A stretch of DNA of 64,000 bases from an uncultured Erythrobacter sp. (lineage in GTDB: Bacteria; Pseudomonadota; Alphaproteobacteria; Sphingomonadales; Sphingomonadaceae), in contig CANLAD010000001.1 in assembly GCA_947488755.1 (NCBI GenBank), positions 324,247 to 388,246 of the forward strand, written 5' to 3'. The notes under the pieces are model-generated. The model had not been told where the DNA came from, did no database searches, and was given only the letters and a program-made list of their open reading frames with translations. Position numbers and translations under genes: made by a program. Below are positions 57,009-64,000 of this stretch, in pieces. The stretch's first letter is position 1; each line of letters begins with the position of its first letter.

Positions 57009-57031
57009 GTGTGGGACCTCTTTTCCCACAC
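57009..57031 (-). promoter_or_regulatory. Hairpin presenting the ribosome-binding site
   Basis: On the minus strand GTGTGGGA and TCCCACAC form a perfect eight-base stem. Its seven-base loop AAAGAGG is the Shine-Dalgarno site, and the ATG follows the stem immediately. The structure could tune or gate translation of the gene at 56631-57008, or be a protein operator. Confidence 0.55.
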
Positions 57032-57036
57032 GCGGC

Positions 57037-57603
57037 TCACGCGGCGGGCTTGTTTCTCAATTCGAGGTCCGGGTCACTGCCGCTCACAATCTCGCTAACG
57101 CTGTTCATCGCGCTAACCGACAACACGATGGCCGCCAGCAGAACGAAGATCCCGGCAAGGATCACAGCGAGACGAGTTGCGACAGCGTGTTTGCCGTCGA
57201 GCCACCTCGGGACAATCCGCTGCTCGCTCGGGCTTGGCTGCGTGAGAAGTGGCCAGTCATTGACCGGAAAGTCCGCCCCGTCGCCGAACCCAAGTTGCCC
57301 CGGATCGTCCGCCACCGGCTCTGGCGTGAATTGCGGCGATTCCGGTATCCGGAAAAAGTGCTGCGCACGTTTTTCCGGGCCGTCATCCGGTGCGATTCCG
57401 GCAAAATGCTGGAGGTAGCCGGCAACGATCTCTGCGTGGGAGGTCGCACCGAAAATGCGCTTCAAAGCGGTGACATGATCGCTGACGGTCGAGATCGCGA
57501 TGTTGAGTTCGCGCGCGATCTCCTTCATCCCGTAATGCCGGGACAGGAGATCGGCGACCTGTCTCTGCCGATCCGTCAGGTTGAGGGTTTCGTCTGGCGT
57601 CAT
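57037..57603 (-). CDS. Membrane-anchored LuxR-type HTH regulator
   Basis: A 188-residue protein. The HTH is at the N-terminus (LNLTDRQRQVADLLSRHYGM, MKEIARELNIAISTVSDHVT), then a linker of about 80 residues, then one membrane helix near the C-terminus (RLAVILAGIFVLLAAIVLSV) and a short periplasmic tail. There is no receiver or ligand-binding domain. It resembles one-component regulators tethered to the membrane. The small gene upstream and the 125-residue gene downstream lie on the same strand and may be partners. Confidence 0.85.
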   Translation of the reverse strand: MTPDETLNLTDRQRQVADLLSRHYGMKEIARELNIAISTVSDHVTALKRIFGATSHAEIVAGYLQHFAGIAPDDGPEKRAQHFFRIPESPQFTPEPVADDPGQLGFGDGADFPVNDWPLLTQPSPSEQRIVPRWLDGKHAVATRLAVILAGIFVLLAAIVLSVSAMNSVSEIVSGSDPDLELRNKPAA

Positions 57604-57659
57604 CTCGGCTTCAAGGTTGCTTGCGTACCTCTTTTATGCGGAGCGACGTCAATACAAGA

Positions 57660-57842
57660 TTATCGTGACCGTTGCGAGTCGTTCAATCGTTGGGCGGCAA
57701 TCAGCGCCTCATTCACGTGCGCTCCGACCAGGTGAAACTGCAGCTCATCGGCGAGCTGCAACGCGCGCTCCAGGCAGGCCTGAAGCTCGCCGGGCCCGCC
57801 TGTGGTATCCATCGCTTCTTGTTCGGGCTTACGATCAACCAT
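57660..57842 (-). CDS. 60-residue protein upstream of the LuxR-type gene
   Basis: A small soluble protein, MVDRKPEQEAMDTTGGPGEL at the N-terminus and helical afterwards (QACLERALQLADELQFHLVG). AAGGGG lies nine bases before the ATG at 57842, which decides it over the ATG at 57851. It is the first gene of the six-gene minus-strand block, 56 bases before the LuxR-type gene. No family is recognised. Confidence 0.6.
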   Translation of the reverse strand: MVDRKPEQEAMDTTGGPGELQACLERALQLADELQFHLVGAHVNEALIAAQRLNDSQRSR

Positions 57843-58170
57843 AAGCGGCATCCCCTTGTTTCGGCGATGGTCATGGCGCGGTTGCTGGCGCGTTGCAACA
57901 AACGTTTGTTTGTGGCGCAAAATGGATCACATTCAGACTTTTGCCGAACCCGCCGAGACCGAGACTGAGGCTCACTGGCAGGCGCCTCCACTTTCCTACC
58001 GGTAGAGACTGGGTGTAAGGATCGCGCGATGAAATACCGTGCACATCTGCTTTATCGACTAATGGCACCTGGCGACCACGCGTGTTCCACAGGTTTACCC
58101 CCTGGACAGCGTGTCAGGTGTGTCAGTTGTTTGAGATCAATCGTTTGCGCGCGGGTGGATTGAACCGGTC
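57843..58170. other. 328-base gap between the minus-strand block and ybeY
   Basis: No supported gene. It must hold the promoter of the minus-strand block and probably one for ybeY. GTGTCAGGTGTGTCAG near 58111 shares the GTGTCAGG core of the repeat at 11969-12070. A 27-codon frame (57922-58005) has no ribosome-binding site. Confidence 0.6.
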
Positions 58171-58656
58171 ATGGACGTGGATTGCTCCGTTGAGAATTGG
58201 CCGGAAGGGGCATGGGACATGCTGGCCGAGCAGGCGGCGGCAGCGGTGATCGCGGTGGAGCCTGCGCTTGCGAACACAAGGCTCACAGTAAGCACGGCGT
58301 TCACCAGCGACGCCGAAGTCCACGCTCTCAATCGAGAATGGCGCGGGCGGGACAAACCCACCAATGTGCTCAGCTTTCCGATGCTGGCGCGCGAAGAATT
58401 GCTGGACCTTGCACAAGACGGCCCGCCGGTCATGCTCGGAGATATTGCGCTGGCGCATGAAACCTGCGCGCGCGAGGCGCGGGAAAAAGGTATCGCGCTC
58501 GATGCCCATGCCGCGCATCTCATTATTCACGGATTGCTGCATCTGGCGGGACACGACCATGTCGATTCGGACGCGCAAGCCGATGCGATGGAGGCGATCG
58601 AGATCGCGGCTCTTGCAAAACTGGGTATCGCTGACCCATATGGTCACGACGGTTGA
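58171..58656 (+). CDS. ybeY: Endoribonuclease YbeY
   Basis: A 161-residue zinc-dependent RNase for 16S rRNA processing and ribosome quality control. The metal site is H120, H124 and H130 in HGLLHLAGHDH, and TNVLSFPM and LGDIALAHET are family motifs. The corC gene follows on the same strand, with possible TTGA overlap. Its usual neighbour phoH lies 3 kb upstream, across the minus-strand block. Confidence 0.96.
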   Translation: MDVDCSVENWPEGAWDMLAEQAAAAVIAVEPALANTRLTVSTAFTSDAEVHALNREWRGRDKPTNVLSFPMLAREELLDLAQDGPPVMLGDIALAHETCAREAREKGIALDAHAAHLIIHGLLHLAGHDHVDSDAQADAMEAIEIAALAKLGIADPYGHDG

Positions 58657-58682
58657 ACCAGAAGGACTTCCCCACAAGGGCC

Positions 58683-59618
58683 ATGCCCGATTCCCCATCC
58701 CCCGCCGGAGACGCGGAGAGTAGCAGAAGCGGGCTTTGGCCTGCACTGCGCAAATTCCTGAAAGTCGGTGACGGCGAGCGTTCGCTGCGCGCCCAGCTCG
58801 AAGATGCAATCGACGAGCACGAGGACGAGAACGACGATGCCGAAGAGCTCGAAACGGGCAATGGCAGCGGCGATCTTTCCCCGGTCGAGCGGCAGATGCT
58901 GCGCAATCTGCTGCACTTTTCGGAACATGACGCCGACGACGTGGCCGTCCCGCGCGGCGAGATCGTTGCGGTCGATGCGGCGGTCACTTGGGACGAATTG
59001 GTCGCGACCTTCTCCGAACATGGGCATTCACGCCTGCCGGTCTACCGCGTCACGCTCGACGATGTGATCGGCATGATCCACATTCGCGACGTCTTCGCCT
59101 ATCTCGCGACCGGCAAGTCTCCGCCGCGCGATTGGACCGTGCTGATGCGCCAGCCGATCTATGTGCCGCAATCGCGCGGCGCGCTCGACGTGCTGGCCGA
59201 CATGCGCGCGCGTCGCGTGCATCTGGCTATCGTGCTCGACGAGTTCTCGGGTACGGATGGCCTCATCACGATCGAGGATCTGGTCGAGGAGATCGTCGGC
59301 GAGATCGAGGACGAGCATGACGAAACGCCCGAAGCGCTGATTGTGCCGATCGGGGAGGGCATGTGGGACTGCGATGCGCGGGCCGAGCTCGATGACGTAG
59401 CCGAAACAGTCGATCCCCGCCTCGCCGAAGTCGAGGAATCGGTCGATACGCTGGGCGGTCTCGCTTTCGTGCTTGCTGAGCAGGTGCCGCCGGTGGGCAC
59501 CACGGTCGAGCATCCCAGCGGCTGGCGGATCGAAGTAACGGAAGGCGACGACACCCACGTCAAACGCCTGCGATTGCACGCGCCCGTCCCCGAACCCGCC
59601 ATCAGCAACGTGCAATAA
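58683..59618 (+). CDS. corC: CorC/YbeX family CBS-domain protein
   Basis: A 311-residue cytoplasmic protein. Two CBS domains (HSRLPVYRVTLDDVIGMIHI, and around GALDVLADMRARRVHLAIVL) are followed by the CorC_HlyC transporter-associated domain (DTLGGLAFVLAEQVP). It begins with an acidic region. It is linked to cobalt/magnesium handling and to ribosome maturation. The start is either the ATG at 58683 or a TTG at 58653 that overlaps the ybeY stop. The usual next gene lnt is absent here. Confidence 0.92.
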   Translation: MPDSPSPAGDAESSRSGLWPALRKFLKVGDGERSLRAQLEDAIDEHEDENDDAEELETGNGSGDLSPVERQMLRNLLHFSEHDADDVAVPRGEIVAVDAAVTWDELVATFSEHGHSRLPVYRVTLDDVIGMIHIRDVFAYLATGKSPPRDWTVLMRQPIYVPQSRGALDVLADMRARRVHLAIVLDEFSGTDGLITIEDLVEEIVGEIEDEHDETPEALIVPIGEGMWDCDARAELDDVAETVDPRLAEVEESVDTLGGLAFVLAEQVPPVGTTVEHPSGWRIEVTEGDDTHVKRLRLHAPVPEPAISNVQ

Positions 59619-59712
59619 GCGCACGCCGCTACCCTCCACAAACCCCGGTCTTTCGTTTTTTGCATCCCTCGAGCGTGCCGACGCGTAGCTCTTGCAAGTT
59701 AGGAGACACGCC

Positions 59713-60597
59713 ATGCCATCACGTCGATTGCCTCCCCTGCGCGCACTCGAAGCGTTCATGCGCACTGTTCGTCTGGGCTCCGCCCGCGCGGCGGCCGAGG
59801 AGATCGGATTGAGTCCGTCCGCGCTTTCGCGCCGGATCACCAATCTGGAAGAATTCGTCGGCAAGAAGCTGTTCACAAGAGCGCGCCAGTCGATGCAGCT
59901 GACAGACGAGGGGCAGGCGTTCTACGAGGCGGTCAATCCGCATCTGGAATCGCTTGCACGCGCGGTAGAGAGCCAGTCCGACAACGTTTCGCTGCTGCGC
60001 CTGCGGCTCGGCGTGTTGCCGATGTTCGGGAGCCAGCGCCTGTTCCCGCGGCTTGGTGAGCTGCGCAAGCGCCACCCGCTGCTGCATATCGACATCGACA
60101 CCGCGCCGCATCTGGAAGACCGCGTTGGCGACACGCTCGATGCCGCGATCATCCTCTCGCGTGGACCAGCATCGGGCCTTCACGCGGTGCGGCTCGATCA
60201 CAACCTTGTTCATGCGATCTGTTCGAAGGACGTTGCCACCAAGGTGGGCGAGACGGTCACCGAAGACAGCCTTCAACGGCAGACCTTCCTCATTCACAAC
60301 GAACTGCCCGAGAGTTTCATGGCGTGGAAGAAGGCGAACGCGCTTGAAGAAATGGAGCCTGCCGCGATCGACCATTACGATTCGGGCCAGCTGATGCTGG
60401 AAGCGGCCGCGCAGGGGCTGGGCATTGCGATCATGCACGATGACCACCTGCGCCGCGCGGCGGACAACCGGCTGACCAATCTGCCGGGCGTGGAAGTGCA
60501 GAGTCCCTACAGCTATTGGTTCGTGTGCAAGCCGACCGCGCTTGAGACGCGGCCGGTGCGCCTGTTCCACGATTGGCTGGTTCGAGCGGGGCTGTAA
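59713..60597 (+). CDS. LysR family regulator (GcvA-like)
   Basis: A 294-residue LysR-type regulator with the GcvA-style N-terminus RRLPPLRALEAFMRTVRLGS and HTH AEEIGLSPSALSRRITNLEE. The effector domain ends with YSYWFVCKPTALETRPVRLF. TAGGAGA precedes the ATG at 59713. It lies between corC and the convergent plsC gene. No divergent target gene is evident, so the regulon is unknown. Confidence 0.92.
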   Translation: MPSRRLPPLRALEAFMRTVRLGSARAAAEEIGLSPSALSRRITNLEEFVGKKLFTRARQSMQLTDEGQAFYEAVNPHLESLARAVESQSDNVSLLRLRLGVLPMFGSQRLFPRLGELRKRHPLLHIDIDTAPHLEDRVGDTLDAAIILSRGPASGLHAVRLDHNLVHAICSKDVATKVGETVTEDSLQRQTFLIHNELPESFMAWKKANALEEMEPAAIDHYDSGQLMLEAAAQGLGIAIMHDDHLRRAADNRLTNLPGVEVQSPYSYWFVCKPTALETRPVRLFHDWLVRAGL

Positions 60598-60612
60598 GTA
60601 GGGGCCGCGAGG

Positions 60613-61539
60613 CTAGACAGTGGTGTCGTCGGGCACGCGCTCGGCTTTCCGCCGCTCGTAGCGAACCGGGGGGACATCATGCGCGAACGCGCGCAGCGGC
60701 TTGCCAAGCGCCTCGCACAGCGCCTCCTCTATCCGGCGCCGCGCCTCCTTGCTGATCGCCTTGCGCCCGCGGAAATCCTCTGGACTGAAGGGTTCTAGGA
60801 ACTGAACCCGCAACGGGAATGATCCCATCCGCGCGAGGACGCGCTTGGCGTTGTTGAGCCCACCTTCGTCCCCGATCCACCCAATCCATTCGGCAACCGG
60901 ACCATAATCGAGCAGAACCGGCTGAACCAGAACGCCCGGCGGCGGAGGTTCCAAGACGGACAGCATGCTCGTCTTGAAGGGCAGCAGGGATTGTCCGTCG
61001 GTTGTCGTGCCTTCGGGAAAGACGGTGACCGACCAATTGTCCGCGAGCGCCTCCTTGAGCGCGTTGATTTGTTCGGCGACGCCCAGCCGGTGCTCGCGTT
61101 TTACGAAAACGGTGCGGTTCAGCGAGGCGAGCCAGCCGACCATCGGAGCAGTGGCCAATTCCGCCTTGGCGACGAAAGCGGTGCCGCACGCCCCGGCGAG
61201 CGAAAGGATATCGAGCCACGAAACGTGGTTGGCGATATAGAACACATCGCGCTTGAGGTGCGTCCCCTCCACCGTGACCCGCGCCCCGGACACCCACGCC
61301 GCGTAACGCAGGAACAGCATGGGAAAGGGCGATCCGTAAGCGAAGATGCGGTAGATGTAGTGAAGCGGCACAAACACGATCATCAGCGCGATCAGCGCAA
61401 ACATGCGCCCGACGATGCGGATCCAGCCTCTGACGGAGATCGGCGTTGTTTCGCCGCGCGCCGCCGCGACCCGCAATTGCCACGCGCGTTCTTCGGTCGG
61501 CGCGTCCAGCCCGGTCTGCGAGTCCTGTTGTTCGCTCAC
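60613..61539 (-). CDS. plsC: 1-acyl-sn-glycerol-3-phosphate acyltransferase
   Basis: A 308-residue membrane-bound acyltransferase that makes phosphatidic acid. Membrane segments lie near residues 43-65. The catalytic NHxxxxD is ANHVSWLD and the second motif is VFPEGTTTDG. Its start overlaps the fur stop by four bases. In many alphaproteobacteria miaB follows plsC directly; here plsC is convergent with the LysR gene. Confidence 0.94.
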   Translation of the reverse strand: MSEQQDSQTGLDAPTEERAWQLRVAAARGETTPISVRGWIRIVGRMFALIALMIVFVPLHYIYRIFAYGSPFPMLFLRYAAWVSGARVTVEGTHLKRDVFYIANHVSWLDILSLAGACGTAFVAKAELATAPMVGWLASLNRTVFVKREHRLGVAEQINALKEALADNWSVTVFPEGTTTDGQSLLPFKTSMLSVLEPPPPGVLVQPVLLDYGPVAEWIGWIGDEGGLNNAKRVLARMGSFPLRVQFLEPFSPEDFRGRKAISKEARRRIEEALCEALGKPLRAFAHDVPPVRYERRKAERVPDDTTV

Positions 61540-61970
61540 CGGCTGGCGCTGTCGTCGCGTGAGAGGCGCACCCCGTAAAGCTCCATGCGGTGGTCGACGA
61601 GGCGGTAGCCAAGCCGTTCGGCGATCTGGCGCTGCAAGGCCTCGACTTCGGGATCGACGAATTCGACCACCTTGCCGGTTTCGACATCGATCAAGTGATC
61701 GTGATGCGCTTCGGGGACGGGTTCATAGCGCGAGCGGCCATCGCCGAAATCGTGCCGGTCGAGAATGCCCGCCTCCTCGAACAAGCGAACCGTACGATAG
61801 ACCGTCGCGATGGAGATCTTGGGATCAACTGCCGATGCCCGGCTGTGCAACAGTTCGACGTCAGGATGATCGTCGCTTTCGGACAGCACTTTTGCGATCA
61901 CGCGACGCTGTTCTGTGATCCTGAGGCCTTTTTCAGCGCACAATTGCTCAAGGTCGATCTTCTGGTTCAA
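61536..61970 (-). CDS. fur: Ferric uptake regulator family protein
   Basis: A 144-residue Fur-family repressor. The winged HTH covers ITEQRRVIAKVL and ISIATVYRTVRLFEEAG. The metal-site region is YEPVPEAHHDHLIDVETGKV, and no C-terminal CxxC pairs are present, as in many alphaproteobacterial Fur proteins. The start is a TTG at 61970 with GAGGA nine bases upstream; the protein then begins NQKIDLEQLC as expected. It overlaps plsC by four bases. Confidence 0.93.
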   Translation of the reverse strand: MNQKIDLEQLCAEKGLRITEQRRVIAKVLSESDDHPDVELLHSRASAVDPKISIATVYRTVRLFEEAGILDRHDFGDGRSRYEPVPEAHHDHLIDVETGKVVEFVDPEVEALQRQIAERLGYRLVDHRMELYGVRLSRDDSASR

Positions 61971-62133
61971 GCAAACAGATCCTCGAAAGCGACCGGGAAC
62001 GCCGGTCATTACGACTGTGAGCCCCCTTACCCCCCGCAGGCGCGAGGCTCAAGGTCGCTACCTGGCGATTTATCCCGCCATGCGATGGGTCGGCAGGGGC
62101 GCCCCGGCCCGGCGGGGCGCGGGGCGCAACGCG

Positions 62134-62625
62134 TCAGCTCGATTTGCGCTTTGTCCCGCCCGCCTTGCTCGCCGTCGTCTTCGCGGCTGTCGTCTTCGTG
62201 CCAGCCTTGCGACCGCTGCCCGGTTTGCGTCCCAAGCCGATTTTTTTCGCGAGATCGCGACGCTTCTCGGCGTAGTTGGGAGCGACCATCGGATAATCCG
62301 AGGGCAAGTCCCAGCGCGCGCGGTATTCCTCGGGCGTCATGTCGTAATTGGTCCGAAGATAACGCTTGAGCATCTTGAGCTTCTTGCCGTCTTCAAGACA
62401 CACGATGTAATCAGGCTTGACCGAAGCACGGATCGATACCGCGGGCTCGGGCCGCACTTCTTCTTCCTCGACCTCTTCGCCCAGGCCCGACAGAGCTTCA
62501 TAGACATTCGTGATGAGGGTTGGAACCGACCCGACATCGACATCATTATTGCTGACATGTGCCGCGACGATATCGCTGGTCAACGTGATCAGCGTCTCTT
62601 TCATTTCGTCTTCAATCTCTTGCAT
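62134..62625 (-). CDS. Ros/MucR family transcriptional regulator
   Basis: A 163-residue regulator. The MucR core is YIVCLEDGKKLKMLKRYLRT followed by MTPEEYRARWDLPSDYPMVA. Ros zinc ligands correspond here to C76, D79, Y89 and Y94, so three of four are replaced and zinc binding as in Ros is unlikely. The C-terminal tail is rich in K, T, A and S, like histone or lysine-rich tails. The promoter region has three inverted repeats. It lies between rimI and fur. Confidence 0.92.
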   Translation of the reverse strand: MQEIEDEMKETLITLTSDIVAAHVSNNDVDVGSVPTLITNVYEALSGLGEEVEEEEVRPEPAVSIRASVKPDYIVCLEDGKKLKMLKRYLRTNYDMTPEEYRARWDLPSDYPMVAPNYAEKRRDLAKKIGLGRKPGSGRKAGTKTTAAKTTASKAGGTKRKSS

Positions 62626-62680
62626 TGCGATACCTCAAACAAACAAAATATGGGATGCGCCCGTTTATTCGTGCATGGAG

Positions 62681-62734
62681 CAGACGAGGCCGTCTGACAA
62701 GTCAGTGAATTGTCAGTGTCCAATGAAAGGACAC
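62681..62734. promoter_or_regulatory. Three inverted repeats upstream of mucR
   Basis: CAGACG-N4-CGTCTG (62681-62696), CTGACA-N11-TGTCAG (62694-62716) and GTGTCC-N7-GGACAC (62716-62734) lie in series in the 137-base gap between rimI and the MucR gene. They may be operators or a hairpin ending the rimI transcript, although no minus-strand T-run follows. Confidence 0.4.
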
Positions 62735-62762
62735 GTTTTTCAGCCGAATTACCGAATGATCG

Positions 62763-63242
62763 TCAAAGTGTTCGACCAAAGGTGATTGCATCCACATAGG
62801 TTCCATCCGCTTGCCGGTAATAATTCGAACGCTTGCCAATCGGTTCAAATCCTGAAGCTCGATACAGATGTTCGGCCGGATTGCCCTTACGCATTTCGAG
62901 GAAGATGCGAGTGGTACCCCGCGCTTTTGCGTGATCAAACAGGCGTGCGATCAATGCGCGACCGAACCCGCGTCCCCGGCAATCGGGACTCACCGCGATC
63001 AGCAGCAATTCCTCCTCATCGGCGGCGGCGCGCGTCATCACGAAGCCTGCGGGAGCGCGGATGGCATCGGTGCACGATGCGGAAATGTCTTTGCCCTCCG
63101 CGTCCATTATCAGGGCATGGGTCGATGGCATGGCGAGCGCATCGCTGACCTGCCGCCGGTTCCACGCTTCGCCGAATGCAGGATCGAATGCGGCATCCAT
63201 CACCGCCATGATACGGTCGAGCTGAGCGGCGGCGGGCATCAT
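62763..63242 (-). CDS. rimI: RimI-type ribosomal-protein/N-alpha acetyltransferase
   Basis: A 159-residue GNAT enzyme. Motif A is LIAVSPDCRGRGFGRALIAR, with IFLEMRKGNPAEHLYRASGF and SNYYRQADGTYVDAI, which are RimI hallmarks. RimI acetylates the N-terminus of ribosomal protein S18. Its start overlaps the tsaB stop (ATGA), the standard linkage. The ATG at 63239 is an alternative start. Confidence 0.93.
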   Translation of the reverse strand: MMPAAAQLDRIMAVMDAAFDPAFGEAWNRRQVSDALAMPSTHALIMDAEGKDISASCTDAIRAPAGFVMTRAAADEEELLLIAVSPDCRGRGFGRALIARLFDHAKARGTTRIFLEMRKGNPAEHLYRASGFEPIGKRSNYYRQADGTYVDAITFGRTL

Positions 63243-63880
63243 GGGATCGGGTTGCGCGCGCTGGCTTGCGGAGTCGCGTCGGGCGCACGTCCATAGATCG
63301 GGGAAAGACGATCGGTAAGGCGGCTTTCGTGCAGCAAGCGAACGTGGCGCGCGTCGGGCAGCAGATCCAGCGCGAGCCGATCATCGCCGAGCAAGGCTGC
63401 GAGGTCTCGGGCGCGATTACCGACAATCACCTGGTGCACGTCAGCTTGTGTCGCTGCTTCGGGGGTCAGCGATCTCACGCCCCCCGTAGACTTATCATTG
63501 TCGAAATTCTGGACGAACCATTCACCATGGCCGCCATTCATGCACACCGTCACAGGTCCGGGGTCAGGCTGCCACGCTCGGACGGCAACCAGCGCGAGAG
63601 TCGGATAACCCAGCACTTCGGAGCCCCATGCAAATCCGAGCGCGCGGGCCGTCGCAATGCCGATGCGCACGCCGGTAAAGCTGCCCGGTCCGAGCGACAC
63701 GCAAATCCGCTCCGCCTGACCACGCTCGGGCAGAGCGCCGATCATCGGCACCAGCGCTTCGGCATGACCGCGGCCCAGCACGCGGTGATCGTGCGCCACC
63801 AGTCGCGTTCCATCGAACAGCGCGACCGAACATGCTTCGCTGGCGGTTTCTATCGCAAGGGTGCGCGCAGGACTTTGCAT
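63239..63880 (-). CDS. tsaB: tRNA threonylcarbamoyladenosine synthesis protein TsaB
   Basis: A 213-residue protein of the TsaBDE complex that makes t6A in ANN-decoding tRNAs. It has the ASKHA-type N-terminus LAIETASEACSVALFDG and the ICVSLGPGSFTGVRIGIATA motif. It is a scaffold for TsaD and lacks the metal site. It overlaps rimI by four bases and is followed by the mucR and fur genes on the same strand. Confidence 0.94.
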   Translation of the reverse strand: MQSPARTLAIETASEACSVALFDGTRLVAHDHRVLGRGHAEALVPMIGALPERGQAERICVSLGPGSFTGVRIGIATARALGFAWGSEVLGYPTLALVAVRAWQPDPGPVTVCMNGGHGEWFVQNFDNDKSTGGVRSLTPEAATQADVHQVIVGNRARDLAALLGDDRLALDLLPDARHVRLLHESRLTDRLSPIYGRAPDATPQASARNPIP

Positions 63881-63931
63881 CGCCTCAGCCCTGCCTCAGC
63901 ATGCGCCTTGCCGCAAGCCGCCAACCGCGCG

Positions 63932-64000
63932 TCACACCATGCGGGTGAATTTCTCGAAATCGGGGCGCGGCGAGCGGTCGAACACGCTTTCGGGATCGCC
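63932..64000 (-). CDS. C-terminal end of an unidentified protein (cut by window edge)
   Basis: The last 22 residues before a TGA at 63932, reading GDPESVFDRSPRPDFEKFTR and two more. This resembles the tail of nitroreductase-fold malonic semialdehyde reductases of the RutE type, but the match rests on a very short stretch. It lies 51 bases before tsaB on the same strand. Confidence 0.35.
   Translation of the reverse strand, partial: GDPESVFDRSPRPDFEKFTRMV

Noticed and set aside
57922..58005. 27-codon frame starting MDHIQTFAEP in the gap before ybeY
   Set aside because: No ribosome-binding site and no recognisable motif; chance frames of this length are common.
62825..62860. tRNA T-arm-like GGTTCAAATCC
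   Set aside because: It lies inside rimI, and no acceptor stem or other tRNA arms surround it.

Overview
The window is high-GC chromosomal DNA from an alphaproteobacterium. The order Sphingomonadales, probably Erythrobacteraceae, is the best guess. This rests on gene order (atpH-atpA-atpG, plsX-fabH-ihfA-MerR, mutY-DUF721-DsbA-smc, tsaB-rimI-MucR-fur-plsC, miaB-phoH-ybeY-corC), on a Ros/MucR-type regulator and on a CobT-type cobaltochelatase subunit. I see no rRNA, tRNA, CRISPR array, prophage or insertion sequence with a transposase. Nearly all DNA is coding, and many neighbouring genes overlap by 1-4 bases.

Layout. 1-2988: the start of an ATP synthase operon on the minus strand (atpH, atpA, atpG), with a small ABM-domain monooxygenase gene between atpA and atpG. 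3192-15517: mixed accessory genes. These are a TauD-type dioxygenase, a membrane-anchored trypsin-like protease, a LysR / SbtA / SbtB bicarbonate-uptake module, Ada, a PhyH dioxygenase coupled to a methyltransferase, a glutathione S-transferase and an iron-sulfur photolyase. 15639-25232: priA, a transaldolase, cobT with coupled GNAT and nitroreductase genes, and cysS. 25347-29430: a 2-hydroxyacid dehydrogenase, a ThDP-dependent acetolactate-synthase-like enzyme and an aldehyde dehydrogenase. 29524-31710: an S24-type repressor divergent from two small overlapping genes, then a metallo-beta-lactamase-fold hydrolase. 32338-35582: rpmF-plsX-fabH-ihfA-merR (ribosome, fatty acid synthesis, nucleoid). 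36025-42749: smc, two DsbA-like proteins, DUF721 and mutY. 43070-47236: four overlapping genes (serine hydrolase, NudC, FrnE-like, patatin lipoprotein). 47679-50846: a lipoprotein cytochrome c', cytochrome b561, DUF1489 and mgtE. 50961-52628: peptidyl-prolyl isomerase and small proteins. 52682-64000: two halves of the usual tsaB-rimI-mucR-fur-plsC-miaB-phoH-ybeY-corC cluster.

The most unusual region is 55225-57842. Six minus-strand genes sit between phoH and ybeY, which are normally adjacent and here both lie on the plus strand. The block encodes a membrane-anchored LuxR-type regulator, a minimal RadC/JAB protein, a winged-helix protein, a membrane protein and two small unknowns. One ribosome-binding site in it lies in the loop of a perfect hairpin. 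The miaB-corC block also appears inverted relative to fur-plsC. Three copies of a dispersed palindromic element (25235, 29438, 49265) follow gene 3' ends.

All functions are inferred from reading the sequence and from family knowledge; no database search was run.
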